Source: CAYVVD01 sp964454975
GTDB taxonomy: Bacteria; Bacteroidota; Ignavibacteria; Kapaibacteriales; UBA2268
Length of the DNA: 64,000 nt
Direction: 5' to 3'
Assembly (NCBI GenBank): GCA_964454975.1
Contig: CAYVVD010000009.1
Coordinates: 60,395 to 124,394, forward strand
Made by a program: the position numbers and the translations under genes. The notes under the pieces are model-generated. The model was not told the DNA's origin and ran no database searches. It worked only from the letters and a program-made list of their open reading frames with translations. Within the stretch, counting starts at the first letter, position 1. Every line of letters starts with the position of its first letter. Below are positions 8,466 to 16,989 of the stretch, piece after piece.

Positions 8466-8906
8466 GTGAAAATAAGCAAAATCATATTAATTACTCTTTT
8501 GCAGCTTAACTTGTTTGTGCTTGCATCCGGTCTGAATATCTCAGTACATAGCTGCATCGCTGATGACAATATTGCAGTTAATATTCTCACAGGCATAAAA
8601 ACGAATCATGATTGTATTTCATGCGTGACCGAATCTGGTTGCTGCGAAGTAAAGCCTCTTGCCGATTCTTGTTGCGAGACACAGGTAATATCCAATATAG
8701 TTGAGCATTGCTGCTATGAGGTTAATGATTTTGTGAAACTGGAACCTGAGACAATGCTTTATATCAACCAAATTGATATAGAGCCTCTTCTCAGAATCGA
8801 ATCCGTATTTCATTCTATTATTAACGAATCTAACACGACACATTTTTTACCTGCAATAAACATTTCTCCTCCCAGCCTGTCAAAACTTTGCATAATGCTA
8901 TCCTGA
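8466..8906 (+). CDS. Cys-rich exported protein, HYC_CC_PP-like
   Basis: A 146-residue protein with an N-terminal export signal (MKISKIILITLLQLNLFVLASG) and ten Cys in the mature part, several as CC pairs (GCCEVK, SCCET, HCCYE), then INISPPSLSKL near the C-terminus. The order His-x-Cys, CC pairs, Pro-Pro and hydrophobic tail resembles the HYC_CC_PP family of Bacteroidota periplasmic proteins encoded before metal-related TonB receptors, which is exactly the context here. The only start in frame is a GTG two bases beyond an out-of-frame ATG. Metal binding (copper or another soft metal) is an inference from the Cys pairs. Confidence 0.72.
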   Translation: MKISKIILITLLQLNLFVLASGLNISVHSCIADDNIAVNILTGIKTNHDCISCVTESGCCEVKPLADSCCETQVISNIVEHCCYEVNDFVKLEPETMLYINQIDIEPLLRIESVFHSIINESNTTHFLPAINISPPSLSKLCIMLS

Positions 8907-8951
8907 TTTGATTTCCGCACCGGTTTTATTCACAATTAAACGGAGGAAATC

Positions 8952-11165
8952 ATGTACAGGATTTTATTATTATTAATGGTACCTGTGCTCCTATCTGCAC
9001 AGGAAAGAATAAATGGCCATGTCTTTGGCATGGATGATGATAAACAGGAAAAGCTTCGTGGGGCAACAGTAAGGTGGTCCGACAACACAAAGGGTAGCAT
9101 AACTGACCTCGAAGGTTATTTCGAGATTGAAAAACCACCGGCCGGTATTTCACTTATTATCAGCTATGTAGGATATAAGCAGGACACCCTTGCAAATCCG
9201 AAATCGCACAATGAAATAGTTCTCATTTCTGATTTTACTTCTGATGAGGTGAACGTAAGCGGAAGGCTGGCACAGAAATCAGTTTCCCGCTCGGAAATTT
9301 TCCACGAAGAAACAACTACACGCCAGGGGCTTGTAAAGGCTGCCTGCTGCAACCTTGCAGAGAGTTTTGAGACAAACCCGTCCGTTGATGCCTCCTTTTC
9401 CGATGCCATCAGTGGCGCGAAAAAAATCTCGATGCTGGGTCTTGAGGGCATTTACACACAAATGCTTGTAAACAGGTCGCCAAACCTGCGAGGTGCGGCT
9501 TCAACATTCGGCCTGTCCTATATTCCCGGAGGCTGGATGGAATCCATCCAAGTTTCAAAAGGAGCTGCTTCTGTTGAGAACGGCTTTGAGTCAATAACCG
9601 GTCAAATAAATGTTGAATTGCGTTCTCCTCTCGATGAAATGCCCCTCTACATAGACCTCTTCTTAAGCGAGCATTTGCGAACTGAAGCAAACCTAATTGG
9701 CAGGTACGGAGTAGGCGAATCTGTAAACTCAATTTTAATGGCACATGCCAGCTTTTTCAACAGGGAAGTTGATAATAACGGAGATTCCTTTCTTGATAAA
9801 CCAACGCGCCAAACATTTAACATATTAAATGCCTACCGAGTTTCCGGATCATGGTATGAAGGCCAGATAACCATAAACGCCCTAAGCGAGGAGCGCAAAG
9901 GCGGGCAAATGAATTTCCATGATGGTGCTGACTCGCTATGGGGATTTGGCGTGGATACAAAGCGGTTTGAGGCTTACGGTAATTTTGGCGTTGTTTTCGA
10001 TACTGAGCATTATAACTCAATCGGTTCTCGTTTTTCATTTGTACACCACGACCAGGAATCTTACTTCGGCATTAGGGACTACGATATAAAACATAACTCG
10101 CTATACCTGGCTTTGCTTTATGAAACAAGCTGGGGGGAAGAATTTGAGACTTTTAGCGGGGAGCACATTGATGAGATAAAATTTACTGCCGGGCTGAACT
10201 ACCAGTACGACAGTTACGACGAGCGTTTCCTGGACAGCGCATTCACTCACGAGGAGAGTGTTCCGGGTGTAAGCGCGCAAGTTACATACCTTGGTCTGGA
10301 TAAATTCAGTGCAATTCTCGGCGGGAGGGTTGATGAACACAGCGTATTCGGCACTTTGTTTACTCCCCGGTTCCACGCCAAATACAATTTTGACGAATAC
10401 AACATACTCCGTGCTTCTGCAGGTAGGGGCTACCGATCGCCTGTTATGTTGGCCGAGAGCATGACAAAGCTTGCAAGCAACCGCAGTTTCAACATTTTGG
10501 AAACGCCTGATATTGAGGAAGCATGGAATTACGGACTTAATTTTACATCTGAGATTGACCTGTTCAATCTCTATGTGATTCTCAACCTCGAGTTTTACCG
10601 TACTGAATTTGTCAATCAGCTTGTTGTTGACATAGACCACTCCGCCCGCGAAGTGCGATTCTACAATCTTGACGGGGAATCATTCTCAAATAATTTCCAG
10701 GTGGAGGTGACCATAGAGCCAATCACAGCACTTCAATTCAACCTTGCGTACAGGTTGAGCGACGTAAAAACAACGATTGACGGCCAGTTGCGCGAGAAAC
10801 CTTTGTTCAGCAGGGACAAGCTCTTCTTTAATACGTCTTATGCAACTGATTACGACATCTGGAAGTTTGACGCAACACTCGTTTACAGCGGCCCGGGCAG
10901 GATTCCTTCCACAGATGAGAATAACGCGGAGTATATCCGGGATAAAGATTTCCCCGGATACTTCCAGCTAATCGGGCATGTAACAAGGCAATTCGGCGAC
11001 AACTTCGAGCTTTACATAGGCGGCGAGAACTTGCTCGACTACAAGCAGGAAAATCCGATTATCGCCGCTGACAACGCCTCCGGCGAGAATTTCGACGCAT
11101 CCCTTATATGGGGACCCATTTTGGGAAGGACTGTTTATCTTGGGGCGCGATTTTACCTGGATTGA
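8952..11165 (+). CDS. TonB-dependent outer-membrane receptor with carboxypeptidase-D-like N domain
   Basis: Active-transport receptor of the outer membrane, 737 residues. After the signal peptide (to about residue 17, ending LLSAQ) comes a CarboxypepD_reg-like domain (residues 18-95) typical of Bacteroidota receptors. The plug domain follows (ACCNLAESFETNPSVDASF near 137 and SITGQINVELRSP near 220), then a 22-strand-type barrel ending in ...ARFYLD. The Cys-Cys-Asn-Leu-Ala-Glu-Ser-Phe element recurs in receptors linked to metal-handling loci. It lies 45 bp behind the Cys-rich gene, so both are likely one operon for metal or metallophore uptake. The substrate is not determinable from sequence. 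Confidence 0.92.
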   Translation: MYRILLLLMVPVLLSAQERINGHVFGMDDDKQEKLRGATVRWSDNTKGSITDLEGYFEIEKPPAGISLIISYVGYKQDTLANPKSHNEIVLISDFTSDEVNVSGRLAQKSVSRSEIFHEETTTRQGLVKAACCNLAESFETNPSVDASFSDAISGAKKISMLGLEGIYTQMLVNRSPNLRGAASTFGLSYIPGGWMESIQVSKGAASVENGFESITGQINVELRSPLDEMPLYIDLFLSEHLRTEANLIGRYGVGESVNSILMAHASFFNREVDNNGDSFLDKPTRQTFNILNAYRVSGSWYEGQITINALSEERKGGQMNFHDGADSLWGFGVDTKRFEAYGNFGVVFDTEHYNSIGSRFSFVHHDQESYFGIRDYDIKHNSLYLALLYETSWGEEFETFSGEHIDEIKFTAGLNYQYDSYDERFLDSAFTHEESVPGVSAQVTYLGLDKFSAILGGRVDEHSVFGTLFTPRFHAKYNFDEYNILRASAGRGYRSPVMLAESMTKLASNRSFNILETPDIEEAWNYGLNFTSEIDLFNLYVILNLEFYRTEFVNQLVVDIDHSAREVRFYNLDGESFSNNFQVEVTIEPITALQFNLAYRLSDVKTTIDGQLREKPLFSRDKLFFNTSYATDYDIWKFDATLVYSGPGRIPSTDENNAEYIRDKDFPGYFQLIGHVTRQFGDNFELYIGGENLLDYKQENPIIAADNASGENFDASLIWGPILGRTVYLGARFYLD

Positions 11166-11209
11166 TGCATTTATCGTTTTGACGCCTTAAATCAGCGAAT
11201 CAGTAACTC

Positions 11210-11268
11210 ATGCTTATACGCAATATACTTTTTTCCCTGCTTTTTTTATAATGAATTGCGTATAGCAT
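11210..11268. terminator. possible bidirectional hairpin between convergent genes
   Basis: Arms atgcttatacgcaat (11210-11224) and attgcgtatagcat (11255-11268) are complementary apart from one bulged base. They enclose a 30-base loop that is very T-rich. The element lies between the 3' ends of the TonB receptor gene and the minus-strand DUF3365 gene. The large loop is atypical for an intrinsic terminator, so this is only a candidate. Confidence 0.35.
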
Positions 11269-11293
11269 ATAGAATAATGAAACATTCGCTTTG

Positions 11294-11932
11294 TTACTGA
11301 AATAATATTTTAAGCAGACCACGCAATTCATTCATTTCAAATCCGGTTGCCTTGTCATTCGGGTATTTTCTTTGTATGGACTCGTAAACTTCCTGTTGAA
11401 TATCCGAACCCACTTTTCCATGACAATTAAGACAAAGTGGAGAAGCAATATAGATTGGGGCATAAAAAATGTTTTTATCATTCTCAAGGATAACAGAGGG
11501 CTGTTTTTTTGAAGTTTCATTACCCGAAACATTCTTGTACCGGTCTATTAATTCCAGTTCCGTTTCATTTGCTGCATTAGCATTGTTTCGTGGTTTGTGC
11601 GATATACGCTGTATCTTCACTCCATCCATTAGGGAAATGCTGTCCGTGATCGGAATGGCATTCAGGGAGCAAAATTCTATGGCTCCCTCATATCCATTTT
11701 CATCAATTGCCGAAGAGAGAGCATTAATTAATGTTGCGTTAATTCGCCCTGCAATTTCCTTCCCTTTATCCGGCAGTTCGCTTTGCCCTAAAGCATCATT
11801 GTTTTGAGTAAGCTTTGTAGATGAAGAACTTTCTGAGCCTGACTTTCCACAATCCTGAAATAACAGTGCAGGCATGAAAATTACCAATATCAAACCGAAT
11901 AGAATAAGCTGTTTTGAATAGTTTTTTTTCAT
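11294..11932 (-). CDS. DUF3365 (Tll0287-like) haem-binding protein
   Basis: A 212-residue exported protein: a hydrophobic N-terminal segment (residues 8-25) is followed by a Ser/Asn-rich linker and a DUF3365 domain. One c-type haem motif is present as Cys167-Leu-Asn-Cys170-His171. Upstream, AIEFCSLNAIPITDS and RISHKPRNNAN match the conserved core of the family, whose known member Tll0287 is a PAS-like haem c protein. A periplasmic redox or sensor role is likely. The gene directly abuts the flavoprotein gene (stop at 11933, start at 11932), so it is the last member of an arsR - SQR-like - DUF3365 operon and may pass electrons from, or sense, sulfide oxidation (inference). Confidence 0.85.
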   Translation of the reverse strand: MKKNYSKQLILFGLILVIFMPALLFQDCGKSGSESSSSTKLTQNNDALGQSELPDKGKEIAGRINATLINALSSAIDENGYEGAIEFCSLNAIPITDSISLMDGVKIQRISHKPRNNANAANETELELIDRYKNVSGNETSKKQPSVILENDKNIFYAPIYIASPLCLNCHGKVGSDIQQEVYESIQRKYPNDKATGFEMNELRGLLKILFQ

Positions 11933-13084
11933 TTATACAGTAAATTTAAAATATTTGCAGAACCAATATTTTTCAAACCAAACTTTTGTCCAGTGCAAAA
12001 AGAAGCCGGGCGTTTTCATTTTTACTAAAGGCAAAGGAGAGGCATAAAAATTGCCACCTGCATAGCCGGCTTTTCTGTCTCCCATTTCAAGAAAACATTG
12101 TCCGTCGCCGTTAAAAGTTTTGTCGGGCGTTTTTCCTGCTATTTTTTGAGCGATATTATGAGCAACGGTTTCTGCCTGATAGTGAGCAAATACGGCGGCT
12201 TTCGGCATGGGTTTTCCCATTTCAAGCGGAATGAAAGTAATGTCTCCGATTGCATAAACATTCTGGAATTGTGTTTCCATTGTATTGCGATTTACTTCTA
12301 CCCAAGCTGATTTCCCAACTAAAGCAGTTTCCTTAATTACCTTCGGACATTGATGTTTTGGAGTGAATGTCAGCAAATCATAATCAGCAGTGTTACCGTT
12401 ACTGAAAGTCAATGTGTTTTCGTTCACAGATGAAACCTGATGTTCTGGAAAATAGTTGATACCTTTCATTTCTACCATTTGTCTGACTGCTCCTGATAAT
12501 TCTTTTCCTGCAACGCCCATCGGGCCTGGCTCAGGAACATAAAGGGAAATTTCCGTTTTATAACTCAGTTTTTTCTTTCTAATAAAACTTTCTATTAGCA
12601 TTGCAGCTTCATAAGGAGCAGCAGGACATTTGAATGGCAGAGCTGAAACCAAAACGGCAATTTTTCCGCCTTTGAAATTTTGTAGCTGCTCATTAAATTT
12701 CGTTGCCCCGTCAAGCGTGTAAAAATCGTATCCGTATTGGTTTAGATTATATTCCGTAATTTGTTCCGCCCCAAGGGAAACAATCATATAATCGCCTTTA
12801 TATTCTTTGCCGTTTACAGCAAGAGAAATTTTTTCGGGATTGACTTTTTCAATTTCTCCTAAAATTACTTCAACTCCTGCACCTGCTAATTTCCGTGTAC
12901 TTCGGTAAATCTGTTTGGGTTTTCTTTTGCCAACCATCAACCAAACAAGTGAAGGAGCGAAAACATTTTTTTCTTCTTTCTCAAAAACAATGATTTTGGC
13001 TTTATCGCTAACTTTTTTGCTTAATTCTTTAGCGGAAATAATTCCACCAGTTCCTGCACCTAATACTAATATGGTCTTACTCAT
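11933..13084 (-). CDS. sulfide:quinone oxidoreductase-like FAD protein
   Basis: Membrane-associated flavoprotein of the SQR/FCSD family, 383 residues, expected to oxidise sulfide and reduce quinone. Visible are the FAD-binding GAGTGGI at 9-15, a second dinucleotide fold near 140-195 and the FAD-closing YAIGDITFIP near 278-287. Two Cys lie where SQRs have their redox pair: Cys153 in PFKCPAAPYEA, which is diagnostic, and Cys330 in GDGQCFLEMG. A third is Cys246. The C-terminus is aromatic and amphipathic (WFEKYWFCKYF), typical of SQR membrane attachment. Its ATG overlaps the TGA of the arsR gene by four bases. A polysulfide- or other thiol-handling paralogue of SQR cannot be excluded. Confidence 0.85.
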   Translation of the reverse strand: MSKTILVLGAGTGGIISAKELSKKVSDKAKIIVFEKEEKNVFAPSLVWLMVGKRKPKQIYRSTRKLAGAGVEVILGEIEKVNPEKISLAVNGKEYKGDYMIVSLGAEQITEYNLNQYGYDFYTLDGATKFNEQLQNFKGGKIAVLVSALPFKCPAAPYEAAMLIESFIRKKKLSYKTEISLYVPEPGPMGVAGKELSGAVRQMVEMKGINYFPEHQVSSVNENTLTFSNGNTADYDLLTFTPKHQCPKVIKETALVGKSAWVEVNRNTMETQFQNVYAIGDITFIPLEMGKPMPKAAVFAHYQAETVAHNIAQKIAGKTPDKTFNGDGQCFLEMGDRKAGYAGGNFYASPLPLVKMKTPGFFLHWTKVWFEKYWFCKYFKFTV

Positions 13085-13431
13085 TTCTCTATAGGGTTAT
13101 AATTTTCAATAAGTGATTGTTGCTCTTTTATGTTATCTATAAGCACTTCTCGCATCAGTCGGCAAGCCTGTGCAACTTTCTTGGAAGAAAGTGAAAAGTA
13201 GGTGTTTTGTCCTTCTCGTCTTGTTTTTAGAATTCCTTTTTTAGACATTACCGAAAGGTGTTGAGAGAGATTAGATTTCAATACACCAGTTTCATTCAAT
13301 ATATCTGCAAAGGATTGTTCTTTCTCCTGTAGGTGGTCAATTATTTCAATTCTCAAGGGATGTCCCAAAGCCTTGCAAACATCTGCATGTAATTCATAAA
13401 TCTTTTTATCGGTCATCGTCGAATGTTTCAT
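13081..13431 (-). CDS. ArsR-family HTH transcriptional repressor
   Basis: A 116-residue winged-helix regulator: ALGHPLRIEIIDHL (helix region near 21-34), the recognition helix VLKSNLSQHLSVM near 50-62 and the wing LKTRREGQNTYFSL near 68-81. Two Cys, at 19 and near 89, fall in the first and last helices, where they could form an interhelical thiol switch. It lacks the classic arsenic/metal Cys-Val-Cys motif. First gene of an operon with an SQR-like enzyme, so it is probably a repressor sensing reactive sulfur (inference by analogy with SqrR/BigR, whose Cys positions differ). The 13431 start sits inside an inverted repeat containing the promoter, so the internal ATG at 13416 may be the true start. 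Confidence 0.88.
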   Translation of the reverse strand: MKHSTMTDKKIYELHADVCKALGHPLRIEIIDHLQEKEQSFADILNETGVLKSNLSQHLSVMSKKGILKTRREGQNTYFSLSSKKVAQACRLMREVLIDNIKEQQSLIENYNPIEK

Positions 13432-13458
13432 AGTTTGTAAATATATAAACTATGAAAC
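13425..13458 (-). promoter_or_regulatory. perfect 12-bp inverted repeat (operator) enclosing the arsR promoter
   Basis: Arms gtttcatagttt (13425-13436) and aaactatgaaac (13447-13458) are perfect inverted repeats with a 10-bp spacer. On the minus strand a TATATTTA box (13445-13438) fills the spacer, and a TTG lies 20 bases upstream of it (13468-13466). This matches the Bacteroidota promoter pattern TTG - about 20 bases - TAnnTTTG. A repressor dimer on the two arms would cover the -7 box, the expected layout for ArsR autoregulation. The proximal arm overlaps the first possible start codon. Confidence 0.75.
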
Positions 13459-13680
13459 AGATAAACAAATGTCAGTGAAATTTTCTGCCACGTCAATTCG
13501 CGAGGTGGGAAGAATTAGCCTCTTTTGTTTTTTTCTGACATTTAATTGTTAAAGATAATACTATTTAATTTGAATAAGATGAAATTTTATATTGGGTTCT
13601 ATTTAATGTTTCAGGAAAAAGGGGATTTTGAAATTAATTGATAATTACAAGATAAAATGAGATTCTAAAAATCCTTTCTT

Positions 13681-15600
13681 TTAATAGTTGAATTTATATT
13701 TAAATCCAAGAGTAGTCCATCTGCCAGCAACAGGTACACTGGTTAAATCGAAATATGATTCATTAAATAAATTAGTTATATCTATAGAAAAATCAATATC
13801 TTGGGAAGTTATATCTTTAAGATTGTAATTCAATTTAATATTGCTCATAAAAAATGCATCGTATTCTCTTGTAATAATGTCTTCGCCAATAAATAATAGA
13901 AAATTGCCATTTCTTTTTTGATAACTTATGTCGAAAGCAATAGCTACTTTATTAAATAGCTTGAACAATGATAAAACATTAAATTTATAGTTCAAATGGT
14001 CTAATACATAATACGAGTCAAAGTCGTTTTCTTTTATATCAGATTGCATCAAAAGTCCGCTAAATAAAATAGTATTTAAATTTAAATAATTGCTTTCAAA
14101 ATCTAAGTTTAAAGTAACGTCAGTTTCAATACCATAGAAATTTATATTTGTTAAATTATTAGATTGCCATATAGTTGAATCATTTGGTCTATTCCAATCA
14201 ATCAAATTTTCACCTTGTCTGATAAATAATCCAGTATTAATCCTTAATTTTTCATCAAGATAGTTATATGCTATTTCGTAATTATTAGCAATTTCTGGCT
14301 TTAAATTTATATTCCCAATATTAGTTGGTCCTGTATAATAAATTTCAGTAAAAGTTGGAATTCTAACGCATCTATTAAAATTTAATAATAACTTATTATT
14401 CTTATTGATTTTATAAGCAAAATCAACCCCTGGGTTAAAGTAAGTTCCAAAATCTGAATTATTAAATACAGATAAGCCGGTATTTAATAGAAATATATCA
14501 TTTGAAAATGCATTTTCAAAGAAAAGAGTGGAATGTAATCTGTCCTTTTGTTTGGTAAAATCTGTATTATCAATGATGTTATCAATAGGTGTTTTTATAT
14601 TTTCACCTAATACGTTTGAATAAATATTTTCTCTTCTAAAATCAAACCCCAAAGAACTAACGCCAATTTTCGATTCATAACTAAGATTTCCTGATGTTCC
14701 TAATACTTCAGATAAATGATAATTGTGGTCTTGATACCATTCCGCTGCACCATTAAAATTTCTGAATAGTTCAAATCTATCGTAATTTGTTCTATAATAT
14801 ACAGATGGAGTGAAGACTATTTTATTTCCAAATTTCCCTTTAATGCTTGAATTTAATGTTTTTGTTGTTTCAAATTGATCAGGAAAACTTGCAGAATAGA
14901 AACTATTTGCACCGAATTGTCTATCTGCAACTGATAAATCTAAACTTATGTAGTTGCTATTTTCCATTAAATACGATGACTTCATTCCGGCAATAAAAGT
15001 TTGGTGGTCAGTATTTGTCGTGAAACCATTCGAACCATCTTTATTTACATAAAATATTGAATTTAGATTTTTATACTTATTTGTTAAGGTTAATCCAATA
15101 TTATAAAATCCAAACTCCCCACCCTGTAAATCAACAATTACTTTATTCTCCACTTCTCGCTTTGTTATGATATTCACTACACCCGCGAATGAGTTAATAC
15201 CAGCACTTTTTGAAGAGCCGGATTTCAAAATCTCAATCCTGTCAATTACTTCCATATTAATAGTCAAATTCATATTATGATGTCCGGTGTGTGGGTCTGA
15301 AATAGGAACGCCGTCAAGCATTATAAGCGTTTGATTAAAATTACCACCTCTAATTGAAATATCCGATTGAGTCCCCGATTTCCCTCTATTCCTTACATCT
15401 AAGCCACTCGATAATTCTAAAATGTCGGAAATACTCTGAATAGCCAATTTCTCAATTTGTTTGCTATCAATCACTTCTACATTGATTGCCGAATTTTCTA
15501 ATGAATGGCTTACTCTTTGTCCTATAACAATTACCTCTGCGGACTTGTTTTCTATTTGCGAAAAAGACAAATTTGAAAACAAAATGAATAATAAAAACAT
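13681..15600 (-). CDS. TonB-dependent receptor, BtuB/CirA type, AT-rich
   Basis: Outer-membrane receptor of 639 residues. It has a short signal peptide (MFLLFILFSNLSFSQ), a TonB-box-like AEVIVIG near residue 20 and a plug domain with SDISIRGGNFNQTLIMLDGVP near 82-102 and AGVVNIITK near 140-148. A beta-barrel follows, ending in the aromatic FKYKFNY. It lacks the CarboxypepD domain of the other receptor in the window. The gene is conspicuously AT-rich (runs of tta/aat codons) compared with purD or paaZ, suggesting horizontal acquisition. No cobalamin riboswitch is seen upstream, so a vitamin B12 role is not supported. It is separated from the arsR operon by 250 bp and probably has its own promoter. 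Confidence 0.9.
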   Translation of the reverse strand: MFLLFILFSNLSFSQIENKSAEVIVIGQRVSHSLENSAINVEVIDSKQIEKLAIQSISDILELSSGLDVRNRGKSGTQSDISIRGGNFNQTLIMLDGVPISDPHTGHHNMNLTINMEVIDRIEILKSGSSKSAGINSFAGVVNIITKREVENKVIVDLQGGEFGFYNIGLTLTNKYKNLNSIFYVNKDGSNGFTTNTDHQTFIAGMKSSYLMENSNYISLDLSVADRQFGANSFYSASFPDQFETTKTLNSSIKGKFGNKIVFTPSVYYRTNYDRFELFRNFNGAAEWYQDHNYHLSEVLGTSGNLSYESKIGVSSLGFDFRRENIYSNVLGENIKTPIDNIIDNTDFTKQKDRLHSTLFFENAFSNDIFLLNTGLSVFNNSDFGTYFNPGVDFAYKINKNNKLLLNFNRCVRIPTFTEIYYTGPTNIGNINLKPEIANNYEIAYNYLDEKLRINTGLFIRQGENLIDWNRPNDSTIWQSNNLTNINFYGIETDVTLNLDFESNYLNLNTILFSGLLMQSDIKENDFDSYYVLDHLNYKFNVLSLFKLFNKVAIAFDISYQKRNGNFLLFIGEDIITREYDAFFMSNIKLNYNLKDITSQDIDFSIDITNLFNESYFDLTSVPVAGRWTTLGFKYKFNY

Positions 15601-16122
15601 AAATTCCCGAAATTTATTTAAAAAGGCGCAATATAAAGAAGAATGTGGTTATTAAGACTGTAATTTATTGATAGTGGGAATCCAAAAAATCGACTGTACT
15701 CATATTAGTAATTCTTTCAGGTTGAGGATCTAAATAGTTATCAATTTAATTTAAGTTGAATAGAACTCAACTATAAAATAATATAGTTATTGATTAAATA
15801 TAACTAATGTGCTAATTTAATTCATGAACTACTGTTGTGACTATTACTATTACAGCCTGTGGTTTGAAACAGTAATTATTTCGCTTTGTATGACGGATTT
15901 TTTAATCAACCCGCTCCTTGATAAGTAGTGGATAATACCGGATGCCACGACTACGCTAAGCTGACAACAGCACTTCAACGCATTAGCTCATTTGGAAATC
16001 AGCACATCCAGGGCATTGCAACACCGCAGACACAAAGCGCAGAATCGAGTTTTTTTTCAACTAAAATTATGCTTTATAGCATTGTGTTAATATGTAGTGA
16101 AAATTGACTTAAGGATAGTTAA
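15601..16122. other. gene-free stretch between divergent genes
   Basis: About 520 bp between the TonB receptor (minus) and adk (plus). AT-rich near the receptor and more balanced from 15900 onward. I looked for riboswitch signatures (cobalamin box, TPP and SAM motifs), tRNA and open frames and saw none. The promoters of both flanking genes must lie here, but no box matches the TTG/TAnnTTTG pattern clearly. Confidence 0.5.
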
Positions 16123-16767
16123 ATGAACCTGGTTTTTTTAGGTCCTCCCGGCGCAGGCAAAGGCACTCAGGCCGAGAATATATGCAGGGATTACGGTGTT
16201 GTACAGCTTTCAACAGGCGATATACTGCGCGCTAACCGCCAGCTTGGAACACCCCTCGGCAAAGAAGCTGAATCCTATATGAACAAAGGCGAACTGGTTC
16301 CGGATGATATTATTATCAACATGATTAAAACAGAGCTCGCGAAACCAGAACTCAGGAATGGCTGCCTACTCGATGGTTTCCCGCGCACTGTACGCCAGGC
16401 GGAAACGCTGGATTCGCTGCTGAAAGAGATGCATAAAAAGCTTGACGTTGTGCTTGTTCTCGAGGTTGCTAATGAAATCCTCCTCGAACGCCTGACAAAA
16501 CGGCGTACCTGCCCGCAATGCGGCAAAACATACCACCTGATTTTCAACCCGCCGCAGCACCAGGACCACTGCGACCAGGATGACTGCGAGCTTTACCAGC
16601 GAAAAGATGACAGCGAGGATGCAATCGTGAACAGGCTTTTGGTTTATGACAAACAGACAAAGCCCCTCATTCAGTATTATGTCAGCAAAAATTTGGCAAA
16701 AATGATAGACGGCGTTGGAAACCTCGACGAAGTGTACGGAAGAATAAAAAAGGCATTGGACAAGTGA
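16123..16767 (+). CDS. adk: adenylate kinase, zinc-type LID
   Basis: Converts ATP + AMP to two ADP in the cytoplasm. The 214 residues show P-loop GPPGAGKGT (7-15), the AMP-binding LSTGDILRA (29-37) and LLDGFPRTVRQAE (82-94). A long LID carries Cys130, Cys133, Cys150 and Asp153, the Cys3Asp zinc site known from the Bacillus subtilis enzyme rather than the four-Cys site of other Gram-positives. A further Cys at 155 is present. It is followed by an intrinsic terminator and so appears monocistronic. Structural rather than catalytic use of zinc is the family expectation. Confidence 0.97.
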   Translation: MNLVFLGPPGAGKGTQAENICRDYGVVQLSTGDILRANRQLGTPLGKEAESYMNKGELVPDDIIINMIKTELAKPELRNGCLLDGFPRTVRQAETLDSLLKEMHKKLDVVLVLEVANEILLERLTKRRTCPQCGKTYHLIFNPPQHQDHCDQDDCELYQRKDDSEDAIVNRLLVYDKQTKPLIQYYVSKNLAKMIDGVGNLDEVYGRIKKALDK

Positions 16768-16794
16768 GTTTTCATTGAATTGCTCCCTCTAATA

Positions 16795-16818
16795 GCCTCG
16801 CCACCGGCGGGGCTTTTT
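16795..16818 (+). terminator. intrinsic terminator after adk
   Basis: An 8-bp GC-rich stem gcctcgcc/ggcggggc (one G-T pair) with loop acc, immediately followed by five T. It starts 28 bases behind the adk stop codon and reads in the plus direction. Confidence 0.85.
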
Positions 16819-16961
16819 AATTTGTTAGTTTCATACTCTGTGAAAATTCGCTGTATAATTATACACTTGGGATAACTTTTTCATAAGTGTTCTTTAGATT
16901 AGAATAAAGTTCAAATAATTCTCATCAATTGCTGTCCTTTCTCTAAGTTGTGTTTAATTCG

Positions 16962-16969
16962 TAATTTTG
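16962..16969 (+). promoter_or_regulatory. possible Bacteroidota -7 box before asnS
   Basis: TAATTTTG fits the TAnnTTTG -7 consensus exactly and lies 20 bases before the asnS start. No clear TTG is found at the usual -33 distance, so this remains a weak prediction for the promoter of the asnS-hemB-hemL operon. Confidence 0.3.
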
Positions 16970-16989
16970 CGGAATGTTATTTAAAATAA

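Noticed and set aside
15601..16122. Cobalamin riboswitch upstream of the TonB receptor
   Set aside because: No B12-box-like sequence or conserved cobalamin core was found, so a BtuB assignment is not supported.
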